Assembly (NCBI GenBank): GCA_913057815.1
Contig: CAJXOV010000081.1
Location: 1 to 8,193 of the forward strand
Direction of reading: 5' to 3'
DNA from: an uncultured Flavobacteriales bacterium
GTDB taxonomy: Bacteria; Bacteroidota; Bacteroidia; Flavobacteriales_D; Sanyastnellaceae
DNA: 8,193 nucleotides
The stretch's first letter is position 1. Each line of letters opens with the position of its first letter. Of this stretch, positions 1-6,002 are shown piece after piece. Position numbers and translations under genes: made by a program. A model generated the notes under the pieces. The model saw nothing but the letters and a program-made list of their open reading frames with translations. It ran no database searches and had not been told where the DNA came from.

Positions 1-47
1 CTACACCTCTCTATTCGTCGGCAGCGTCAGATGTGTATAAGAGACAG
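1..47 (+). other. Nextera i5-side sequencing adapter (artificial)
   Basis: This is not genomic. Bases 1-6 are the end of the P5 flow-cell oligo, 7-14 (CTCTCTAT) are an i5 index, 15-28 (TCGTCGGCAGCGTC) are the Nextera read-1 handle, and 29-47 are the 19-bp Tn5 mosaic end finishing in GAGACAG. The biological insert starts at 48. Together with the matching adapter at the right end, this shows that the window is a full tagmented library molecule read end to end. Confidence 0.99.
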
Positions 48-100
48 GTATACAACTGCTCTTTAGAGTTATTAAATAATTTATTAAGTGAGTTTACCAT
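48..100 (-). CDS. 5' end of an unidentified gene, cut by the insert edge
   Basis: An ATG at 100-98 on the minus strand opens 17 codons, MVNSLNKLFNNSKEQLY, that run without a stop into the adapter junction at 47/48. It lies 23 nt downstream of the MORN-repeat gene stop on the same strand, so it may be the next gene of that operon. A promoter-like box (TATCTTCG, 115-122) precedes the ATG by 14 nt, a spacing similar to rpiB and the ALDH gene. The ATG sits in a perfect 14-bp palindrome (93-106). The peptide is too short to assign a family. A 17-codon open stretch is weak evidence in AT-rich DNA; the position and promoter-like box raise the odds. The truncation comes from library fragmentation. 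Confidence 0.4.
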
Positions 101-106
101 GGTAAA
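93..106. repeat. Perfect 14-bp palindrome TTTACCATGGTAAA
   Basis: The sequence equals its own reverse complement and is centred on the ATG of the truncated minus-strand gene. It could be an operator for that gene or a chance palindrome in AT-rich DNA. No second copy was seen in the window. Confidence 0.35.
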
Positions 107-114
107 GTAGGGTG

Positions 115-122
115 CGAAGATA
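115..122 (-). promoter_or_regulatory. Possible Bacteroidota -7 element for the truncated left gene
   Basis: The minus strand reads TATCTTCG followed by CACCC, which differs from the Bacteroidota housekeeping sigma -7 consensus TAnnTTTG at one base. It lies in the 23-nt gap after the MORN-repeat gene stop, 14 nt before the next ATG. No clear TTTG -33 element is seen at the usual distance, so this is a weak call. Confidence 0.35.
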
Positions 123-123
123 A

Positions 124-1635
124 TTAGATTTTTTCTCCGTCTAATCTTGTTTCTATTCCATTGTTATACCTAATAACGAGTCGAATAGTTCCATCTACAT
201 TGTAAAATTTCCAGTCTCCATTTCTTTCTCCTGCTTGATGTTTTCCTTCCCCTTTTTTCATTCCATCCGAATAGTAATATACATGTTTTTTTATTGGACT
301 GCCTATAGAGTATTCGCCTTCGAAATAGATCTTTTCAGTTTTAACATAAAAACTTTTCCATTTTCCGTTCTTTTCATCATCAATGAATTCACCTTTTTCT
401 TCATAATCACCTATAGTCAAAAACCAATTTCCTGTTCTTAATCCATCTATATAATTACCATGGTTTATTACTCTTCCAGCTTCATCATATTCTATAGACT
501 CTCCATCTTCTCTTCCTTTTCTATAATATTCTAATCTTTTGGTTTCTCCAGTTTTAAAATACCAAGTCCACTCACCTGATGCTAGGTTGTTTTTGAAGTT
601 ACCTCTCTGTTCTATTTCTCCAGATATGAAATAATATTTCCATTTTCCATCTTTATTTCCAGCCTTATATTCTCCTTCAGCTTTTAATTCTCCGGTAGGA
701 TAATATAATTTCCAGCTTCCCTCATATTGTCCACTTCCTGTAATTATCCCTTCACCTATTTTTAGGTTGTTTTTATAGATAGCCGAAGATGTTATTTCTC
801 CATTTTCATCATACTCCCTGAATATTCCTTGTTTTTTTCCATTGGAATAAGATCCTATAGATTTTATTTTTCCATCTTCACCTATTTTCTTTTTGACATC
901 CAAAGCCTGGTCGTCAGCATCTTTAACAAGCACTCCATTCTTATAGGTTTCTATTCTATCTAAATGTCCTTTTCTATTATAAATTTTAAATAGTCCATTT
1001 CTCTTTCCATTTGAATAATTACCTTCCTCTTTTACTCTTTCTGAATTTGGCCAATATTCTATCCATTTAGCTATTCTTTCACCTCTAGAATTGTATCTAT
1101 TGACTTTTTCCTCTGCACGTAAATATCCTTTGTTATATGTAAGAAAAGTAATTATTCTTCCATCTGTACCATATTCAATACCTTTTCCATTTTCCTTTCC
1201 TGCTTCAAAATTTATTTTTTTAGAGATTGAACCATCTGAATAATAATAGGTAGCTATTCCATTTTTTTCTCCCTCCAAATAAATGTATCCGACCAATAAT
1301 AATCCTTCAGAGCTATAGACTTGTTCTAGTCCACTTTTTTGATCATTTATATAAGAAATAGTTCGTTCTAGGTTTCCATTTTCTCTGTAGAAATACCACT
1401 CGCCCTCAAGTTTATTATGGCTTCTTTCGCCCTGAGTCTTTAGTTGACCTGTTTCAAAATACGTCTTCCATATACCTACTGGAATTTCATTAATCATACG
1501 TCCCTCACTACTTAAAACTCCACTGTCATAATAGAATTTTTTGTAATCCGTTTCGAGTGTATCTGATTGAGAAAAGGTTTGCTGTGCATACAGCAAAGGT
1601 AAAATGAGGAGTATGATTGAAATTTTGAATTGCAT
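124..1635 (-). CDS. Secreted MORN-type repeat protein (YwqK-like family), unknown function
   Basis: The 503-aa product has a signal peptide (K4, then a hydrophobic stretch, residues 5-17, with possible cleavage after A17 or S22). From about residue 28 to the end it consists of about 16-17 tandem repeats of 22-25 residues with the pattern G-x-W-x-x-Y-x-x-x-G-x-(6-9)-Y-x-x-G-x-x-x-G. These are MORN_2-type repeats, found in beta-hairpin solenoids. Examples are SWKLYYPTGELKAEGEYKAG (about residue 311) and KWKYYFISGEIEQRGNFKNN (about 334). Longer linkers interrupt repeats 6, 8 and 9. There is no catalytic domain and no C-terminal sorting domain. Automatic annotation often names such proteins 'YwqK family antitoxin'; no partner toxin is present, so I do not accept that role. 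A structural or binding role at the cell surface or in the periplasm is inference. It is divergent from rpiB, and I found no -7 box upstream. Confidence 0.9.
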   Translation of the reverse strand: MQFKISIILLILPLLYAQQTFSQSDTLETDYKKFYYDSGVLSSEGRMINEIPVGIWKTYFETGQLKTQGERSHNKLEGEWYFYRENGNLERTISYINDQKSGLEQVYSSEGLLLVGYIYLEGEKNGIATYYYSDGSISKKINFEAGKENGKGIEYGTDGRIITFLTYNKGYLRAEEKVNRYNSRGERIAKWIEYWPNSERVKEEGNYSNGKRNGLFKIYNRKGHLDRIETYKNGVLVKDADDQALDVKKKIGEDGKIKSIGSYSNGKKQGIFREYDENGEITSSAIYKNNLKIGEGIITGSGQYEGSWKLYYPTGELKAEGEYKAGNKDGKWKYYFISGEIEQRGNFKNNLASGEWTWYFKTGETKRLEYYRKGREDGESIEYDEAGRVINHGNYIDGLRTGNWFLTIGDYEEKGEFIDDEKNGKWKSFYVKTEKIYFEGEYSIGSPIKKHVYYYSDGMKKGEGKHQAGERNGDWKFYNVDGTIRLVIRYNNGIETRLDGEKI

Positions 1636-1834
1636 TATTTTGTTTTCAACTTCTTTATATATTATAAATTTCTCTTTAAAAATCTTTTAGTAGTTATATA
1701 TAGGGGTGTTCATTCTGTTAGTAATTTATTTGTTGGTTTCACTAAATAAATAGTTATACATTCAAATTGGTACTTATGCACTTCCTATCAACATATAAAA
1801 GTACTAAGTATCAAGCTAAAATGTGTTTCATTAA

Positions 1835-1853
1835 CATAGTTTTCATAACTATG
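1835..1853. repeat. Small inverted repeat in the divergent spacer
   Basis: CATAGTT (1835-1841) and AACTATG (1847-1853) are perfect reverse complements around a 5-nt loop, TTCAT. There is no U-tract after it, so it is not an intrinsic terminator. Its place between divergent genes would suit a regulator-binding site, but a 7-bp stem of this composition may be chance. Confidence 0.3.
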
Positions 1854-2109
1854 AATTGTGGTAAAATTAGAACGATTGTATAGAGGTGTTTCGTGTACAA
1901 AGTCGGTATAATCGGTCAGTAATTTCATGTTTTTAAACTTGACTTTTTGGTTTTATAGATGCTTGCACTTTTCATACCAGTAATTCTAATTTTCATATGA
2001 TTTAGTTATACATGTTTTTTTACGTTATCAACCGTTTTTATGTGAATTTATTAAGGAACAACAGCTTATGATGTTTTTAAAGAGATACAGAGCATAAGTT
2101 TCATATGGT

Positions 2110-2117
2110 TAACTTTG
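2110..2117 (+). promoter_or_regulatory. Bacteroidota -7 promoter element of rpiB
   Basis: TAACTTTG followed by CC matches the Bacteroidota consensus TAnnTTTG exactly and ends 17 nt before the ATG at 2135. A -33 TTTG is not clear at the expected 19-21 nt upstream. Transcription from here would begin near 2122-2125 and give a very short leader. The element lies downstream of the alternative ATG at 2105, so it argues for the 2135 start. Confidence 0.6.
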
Positions 2118-2134
2118 CCTTAAAATGTAAAGAA

Positions 2135-2572
2135 ATGAAAATTGTAATAGGTTCTGACCATGCAGGTTTTGAATTAAAAGAAAACTTGAGAAATTTTTTA
2201 GTTTCGGAAGGGCATGAGGTTGTAGATCATGGTACTTATTCTTTAGATAGTGTGGATTATCCTGATTTTGCCCATAAAGTGGCTAGTGAGGTAAATAATG
2301 GAACTGTTGAAAAAGGAATTTTAGTGTGTGGAAGTGGTCAAGGTGTGTGTATGACTGCTAATAAATATGAAGGTGTTCGTGCAGCGTTAGCTTGGTCTGC
2401 TGAAATAGCAGGATTGAGTAGAGAACATAATAATGCTAACGTGGTATGTTTACCAGCTAGATTTATTGAAGTTTCAGAGGCTCAGAATGTGGTTAAAACT
2501 TTTATTTCAACTGATTTTGAAGGTGGAAGACATGAGAGAAGAGTAAATAAAATTGCGGAAGGAATATGTTAA
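2135..2572 (+). CDS. rpiB: Ribose-5-phosphate isomerase B
   Basis: RpiB interconverts ribose 5-phosphate and ribulose 5-phosphate in the cytoplasmic pentose phosphate pathway; some family members prefer other aldose phosphates. The 145-aa product has the usual family length and begins MKIVIGSDHAGFELK, the typical family N-terminus with the phosphate/sugar-binding D8-H9. The catalytic Cys lies in VCGSGQG (C65), and the ring-opening His and substrate residues lie in SREHNNAN (H98, N99) and PARF (R109). The C-terminal FEGGRHERRVNKI motif is intact. An in-frame ATG at 2105 would add ten residues, but a promoter element at 2110-2117 lies inside that extension and RpiB homologues start at MKI, so I chose 2135. 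The stop overlaps the next gene by 7 nt, indicating an operon. Confidence 0.95.
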   Translation: MKIVIGSDHAGFELKENLRNFLVSEGHEVVDHGTYSLDSVDYPDFAHKVASEVNNGTVEKGILVCGSGQGVCMTANKYEGVRAALAWSAEIAGLSREHNNANVVCLPARFIEVSEAQNVVKTFISTDFEGGRHERRVNKIAEGIC

Positions 2573-4179
2573 AAATTATAAGTGCATTAGGCGTTGCAAC
2601 GCTACTAACATCTACAACTATTTATTCTCAGGAAATAGAACAAGATGATCCAATAGAAATCATAGAAGATTATTCGATTGAATACGCTGCTACTATAAAT
2701 GCTAGTGAGTTAAGAGAACATTTGATGATAATAGCATCTGATGAATTTGAGGGAAGAGAAACCGGAATGCCCGGACAAAAAAAGGCTGCTGAGTATATAG
2801 CCAATTATTTTGAGGGTCTCCAAATAGAGCCTTACGATGGTCTTACTTACTTTCAGGAATATCCGTTAAAAAGAGAGAGTTTCGTAAGTACTACATGTTC
2901 AGTAAACGGAAGAGAATTTAAGTTTATAGAGGATTTTTATTTTTTTGGTTCTAGTGTAAATAGAAATGTGAAATTATCTGATGTTCAACTTAGCGGATAT
3001 GGGATAGCTGCTAAATCATGGGATGATTATAAAGGAGTAGATATAAAAGGGAAAGCTGTGATGATTCTTACAGATGTTCCTAGAAATAAGAAAGGTGAGC
3101 CAGTAGTTTCAGGAGAAGAATTTGAAATGTGGGCTGCGGACTGGAGAATGAAGGTAGAAGAGGCTAAATCTAGAGGAGCCAAAGAACTTATTATGGTGAA
3201 TCAGGATTATGATTCTTACATGAGTAGAGTTAAATATTACCTTGAAAATCCTGGAATGTCTTTAGTAGATGATTCTGAAAGTCCTGAGGAAAACGAGGAT
3301 TTTCAAGTATTTTTTGTATCACCTGAAATGGCTGATGCCTTATTAGATGATTCTAAGAATAAAAATTTAAAGAAGTATAAAAAGAGAATTAGTAAAGGAA
3401 AGTCTCCTAAACAATCTTCTATTAGAGCCGACTTCAATTTAAATTTAGAGAATAAAATAGAAAACTTCACAGGTGAAAATGTACTAGCATTTATAGAAGG
3501 GACTGATTTGAAAGAAGAGATTGTGGTAGTAACTGCACATTATGATCATATAGGAAGAAAAGGAGATGAAATTAATAATGGGGCAGATGATGATGGATCT
3601 GGAACTGTTTCAGCCCTGGAGATAGCTGAGGCTTTCCAAATGGCTAAACTTCAAGGAAACGGTCCTAGACGAAGTGTATTGGTGATGACCGTGAGCGGTG
3701 AGGAAAAAGGATTATTAGGTTCTAGATATTACTCAGACCATCCTATTTATCCTTTAGAGAATACTGTGGTGGATTTAAACATAGATATGATAGGAAGGGT
3801 AGATGAAGCTCATAAAGATGGTGAGGATTATATTTATTTAATAGGAAGCGATAAGTTAAGTACAGATTTACACAGAATTAGTGAAACTGCCAATTCAGAT
3901 TATGTGAATTTAGAATTGGATTACACGTATAATGACCCTAATGATCCGAATAAATTCTATTATAGATCTGATCATTACAACTTCGCTAAGCATGGTATTC
4001 CAGTAATATTTTATTTTTCTGGTGTGCATGAGGATTATCATAAACCTACCGATACTCCTGATAAGATTATGTACGACAAATTAGAAAAAGTAGCTCGTTT
4101 GGTTTTTCATACAGCATGGGAATTAGCTAATAGAGATGATGCTCCTATAGTAGATAAAGAGAATGAGTTTACTGATTAA
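2566..4179 (+). CDS. Secreted M28-family zinc metallopeptidase with PA domain
   Basis: The 537-aa product is a predicted exported aminopeptidase- or carboxypeptidase-like enzyme of family M28. Residues 1-21 form a signal peptide (LKII, hydrophobic core, TIYSQ). A conserved pre-domain (about 40-130, with ASDEFEGRETGMPGQKKAA) is followed by an inserted PA domain (about 140-255, GYGIAAKSWDDYKGVDIKGK to GAKELIMVNQ) and the peptidase domain (about 300-525). The two-zinc site looks complete: H325 and D327 in AHYDHIG, D341 in NNGADDDGSG, catalytic E379 and ligand E380 in SGEEKGLLGS, D407 in NIDMIGR and H492 in DYHKPTD. PA domains in this family are thought to help substrate access. The start overlaps the rpiB stop by 7 nt, so translation may be coupled. 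Substrate specificity cannot be read from the sequence; aminopeptidase is the commonest activity. Confidence 0.92.
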   Translation: MLKIISALGVATLLTSTTIYSQEIEQDDPIEIIEDYSIEYAATINASELREHLMIIASDEFEGRETGMPGQKKAAEYIANYFEGLQIEPYDGLTYFQEYPLKRESFVSTTCSVNGREFKFIEDFYFFGSSVNRNVKLSDVQLSGYGIAAKSWDDYKGVDIKGKAVMILTDVPRNKKGEPVVSGEEFEMWAADWRMKVEEAKSRGAKELIMVNQDYDSYMSRVKYYLENPGMSLVDDSESPEENEDFQVFFVSPEMADALLDDSKNKNLKKYKKRISKGKSPKQSSIRADFNLNLENKIENFTGENVLAFIEGTDLKEEIVVVTAHYDHIGRKGDEINNGADDDGSGTVSALEIAEAFQMAKLQGNGPRRSVLVMTVSGEEKGLLGSRYYSDHPIYPLENTVVDLNIDMIGRVDEAHKDGEDYIYLIGSDKLSTDLHRISETANSDYVNLELDYTYNDPNDPNKFYYRSDHYNFAKHGIPVIFYFSGVHEDYHKPTDTPDKIMYDKLEKVARLVFHTAWELANRDDAPIVDKENEFTD

Positions 4180-4192
4180 ATTTTAATGATGA

Positions 4193-4215
4193 ATGGTTAA
4201 GGATTAGTTAACCAT
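4193..4215 (+). repeat. Hairpin just after the M28 peptidase gene
   Basis: ATGGTTAA (4193-4200) and TTAACCAT (4208-4215) form a perfect 8-bp stem with a 7-nt loop, 13 nt after the peptidase stop codon. No T-tract follows directly, so alone it is not a standard terminator. It may protect the 3' end of the transcript or act together with the terminator 13 nt further on. Confidence 0.45.
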
Positions 4216-4228
4216 AAAATGATATTTG

Positions 4229-4261
4229 AACCTTCTGGCTTTTTTAGTTGGAGGGTTTTTT
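4229..4261 (+). terminator. Probable Rho-independent terminator of the rpiB-M28 operon
   Basis: AACCTTCTGGC (4229-4239) can pair with GTTGGAGGGTT (4247-4257) as an 11-bp RNA stem with several G-U pairs, around a T-rich 7-nt loop. A run of six T (4256-4261) forms the 3' arm end and the U-tract. It lies 49 nt after the M28 stop and 46 nt before the next gene, so it separates the operon from the OmpA-like gene. Confidence 0.65.
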
Positions 4262-4306
4262 GATTAAGTTAGTGTATCTTATAGTAAAAAGGAATCTTAT
4301 TAATGT

Positions 4307-4780
4307 ATGAGGAGTGTTATAGTTTTCTTTCTGTTAATTACAATTAATACTGTTTATAGCCAAGATTCTAAAAATCTGAATGATATTAATTTCGAAAAAG
4401 GGGATACATTAGATTTACCGGAATTTAATTTTTCATATGGTGGTGGTTATGTTAGTGATCCAACTTTTAGAGATTCGATAGAAGTAATAGCTCAGTTCTT
4501 AGATAGACATTCTAAATTAAGGGTAGAAATTATTAACTATACAGAATCAAGAGGGTCGGATGAAGCTAATCTAATTTTATCAGCTAGAAGAGCAAAGGCT
4601 GTAGTGGATTATCTTGTATTTCTAGGAATAGATAAACAGAGAGTAACGAGTTTAGGTCTAGGAGAGAGCTTCTTGATTTACTCCAATGAAGAAATTATCT
4701 TAGAGGATGATAAGAGTTTAAAAGAAAAAATGCATCGGATGAATAGACGAACTGAGATGGTTATACTTAGTTTAGATTGA
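4307..4780 (+). CDS. Small exported OmpA C-terminal-domain protein
   Basis: The 157-aa product has a signal peptide (residues 1-18, cleavage near TVYS-Q) and then a single OmpA/MotB-like domain (about 25-157). There is no beta-barrel, no lipobox and no extra domain, so it is probably a soluble periplasmic protein. Family landmarks are present: IEVIAQFLDRHSKLRVEI, the helix motif GSDEANLILSARRAKAVVDYL, GIDKQRVTSLGLGES and the terminal NRRTEMVI. The Arg that contacts the diaminopimelate carboxylate is kept (R95), but the partner Asp of the usual G-H-T-D motif is Glu (NYTES, E80). Peptidoglycan binding is therefore likely but not certain. It follows the operon terminator; no clear -7 box was found in the 4262-4306 leader. 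Its stop is 5 nt from the stop of the convergent TlpA-like gene. Confidence 0.88.
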   Translation: MRSVIVFFLLITINTVYSQDSKNLNDINFEKGDTLDLPEFNFSYGGGYVSDPTFRDSIEVIAQFLDRHSKLRVEIINYTESRGSDEANLILSARRAKAVVDYLVFLGIDKQRVTSLGLGESFLIYSNEEIILEDDKSLKEKMHRMNRRTEMVILSLD

Positions 4781-4785
4781 TTCCC

Positions 4786-5994
4786 TTACTCCCCAATCAA
4801 CCCATCCAAGAATCCTTCAGTTTCTTTCACATAATTCGTATAATAATCTCCAGTGCTAGGACCGTAGAAACCAGTATGGATTTTTCTGACCATTCCTTTT
4901 TTATCTATAAAGATGGTAGTAGGGAAGGAGCTTATTCCGTTTAGCTCACTAAACATTTCACTAGCTTCAGATTTACTAGCTGTACCAGATAAATACAGAG
5001 GATAATCTATGTCTAACTCTTTTTGATAGATTTCAATGTTTTTTAGTTGAGTAGTTAAATCAGAAGGCCTTTCGAATGCCAACGCTATGATATTTAACTT
5101 GTCTCCATATTTTTTGGCTAATTCACTATAATATCGTGTTTCATCCATACAGTTAGGACACCAGGTTCCTAGAATTTGTATCATAGAAACTTGATTAAAG
5201 TCCATAGAATTAAACTCTATAGTGTCTTTATTCATGTCTACACCCATAAACTGGACAGATGTTTCTCCCTGGTTAAGATATGTAAGAGAATCAGGATCTA
5301 CTAGAGAAATGCTTTCGTCTTTGACTCCGTTCCATGTGGTGTTCCAGTGGTTTCCTGAGTGAAAAGTTCCAGTAATAGAATCACCATCCATAGCTGCAGA
5401 AAAGTAGAATAAATGAGAACCATCAAAACAACTCAAGTAGAACTCATCTTCAGAAGTCTTTTTACCTTCTAAGAAACGATAGTCTCCTGTTTCTGTAAGG
5501 AATGTTCCAGATATTAGATTCTCTTTAAAATTGAATATTCCTATAGCTTTATAGGGATCCTCCTTAGGGTCCATATTTACGTCATAGGTTGTTTGGATGT
5601 TGGCTGATTTTCTTAAAGGAAGATATTCTTCCGATTTATAGCCCTTAAAAGCTACTTTGTAATCTCCCTTTCTGTATTGATTTCTGAAAAACCCCTTTAA
5701 TGAATCAGTAGCTGTAAACTGAAAATCTACTGTAGTTCCATATATCGGTAATACAAAAGAAGCTGTATCTCCAGAAATTTGATATTCGAAAACTTCTATT
5801 CTTTCAGTTGCATTTAAAATGGTTATTCCAGAATCAGAGATTTCCCATCGAGTAGGGCATTCCACACCATCACCTAAATCAAAAAGGATTTCATAGAAAC
5901 CTTCTCTGGTTACTTCAGACTGATCAGAATTAGAAGCGTTGCAACCGCTCAAAAGAACCATTGCAACGCTTAATATGTAAATTAAATATTTAAT
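4786..5994 (-). CDS. TlpA/ResA-like thioredoxin-fold lipoprotein, probably starting at a non-ATG codon
   Basis: The C-terminal 150 residues form a TlpA/ResA-type thioredoxin domain: LGTWCPNCMDE with redox Cys C279/C282 and the cis-Pro loop SFPTTIFID (P358), numbered from the 5994 start. Such proteins reduce disulfides in the periplasm, for example in cytochrome c maturation or stress protection. About 250 N-terminal residues are beta-rich and resemble no domain I recognise, though they sit where Bacteroidota TlpA proteins often carry DUF4369. The first ATG (5961) gives MVLLSGC, too short for a lipoprotein signal. The frame is open upstream and reads IKYLIYILSVAMVLLSGC, an ideal signal with Lys, hydrophobic core and lipobox LSGC (C18), if the ATT at 5994 is the start. 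That start lies 8 nt after the ALDH stop, in an operon-like arrangement. Without it, use 5961 (391 aa). Confidence 0.85.
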   Translation of the reverse strand: MKYLIYILSVAMVLLSGCNASNSDQSEVTREGFYEILFDLGDGVECPTRWEISDSGITILNATERIEVFEYQISGDTASFVLPIYGTTVDFQFTATDSLKGFFRNQYRKGDYKVAFKGYKSEEYLPLRKSANIQTTYDVNMDPKEDPYKAIGIFNFKENLISGTFLTETGDYRFLEGKKTSEDEFYLSCFDGSHLFYFSAAMDGDSITGTFHSGNHWNTTWNGVKDESISLVDPDSLTYLNQGETSVQFMGVDMNKDTIEFNSMDFNQVSMIQILGTWCPNCMDETRYYSELAKKYGDKLNIIALAFERPSDLTTQLKNIEIYQKELDIDYPLYLSGTASKSEASEMFSELNGISSFPTTIFIDKKGMVRKIHTGFYGPSTGDYYTNYVKETEGFLDGLIGE

Positions 5995-6002
5995 AACGAG
6001 TA

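Larger units (their letters stand above)
1636..2134. other. Divergent AT-rich spacer without a convincing gene
   Basis: About 500 nt separate the MORN-repeat gene from rpiB. I looked for tRNA arms, long ORFs and riboswitch-like structure and found none. It holds a 7-bp perfect hairpin (CATAGTT/AACTATG, 1835-1853, 5-nt loop), an 11-bp direct repeat TAGTTATACAT (1751-1761 and 2003-2013), and two overlapping small ORFs on opposite strands (1776-1883 plus, 35 codons; 1788-1928 minus, 46 codons) that I do not accept as genes. The rpiB promoter element lies at its right end. Confidence 0.6.

Noticed and set aside
235..441. 68-codon plus-strand ORF inside the MORN-repeat gene
   Set aside because: It is antisense to a well-supported repeat protein and is rich in Phe/Ile from AT-rich complement. 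It has no promoter and no recognisable family.
124..1635. MORN/YwqK-like gene as the antitoxin of a toxin-antitoxin system
   Set aside because: It carries a signal peptide and has no adjacent toxin-like gene in the window; the family name comes from automatic transfer.
1776..1883. 35-codon plus-strand ORF in the divergent spacer
   Set aside because: No promoter or family resemblance; it overlaps another small ORF on the opposite strand, as expected by chance.
1788..1928. 46-codon minus-strand ORF starting MKLLTDYTDFVHETPLYNRS
   Set aside because: The composition is mildly protein-like, but there is no -7 box, no signal or domain, and no operon partner. I would accept it only if it is conserved in relatives.
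1751..2013. 11-bp direct repeat TAGTTATACAT (1751-1761, 2003-2013) as mobile-element or attachment-site ends
   Set aside because: The copies enclose no transposase or integrase and are AT-rich enough to arise by chance.
2105..2134. N-terminal extension of RpiB from ATG 2105
   Set aside because: The extension contains the promoter -7 element and adds ten residues absent from typical RpiB N-termini.
4777..4800. 6-bp inverted repeat at the convergent junction as a bidirectional terminator
   Set aside because: The stem is short and AT-rich, has a 12-nt loop, and has no T-tract on either strand.
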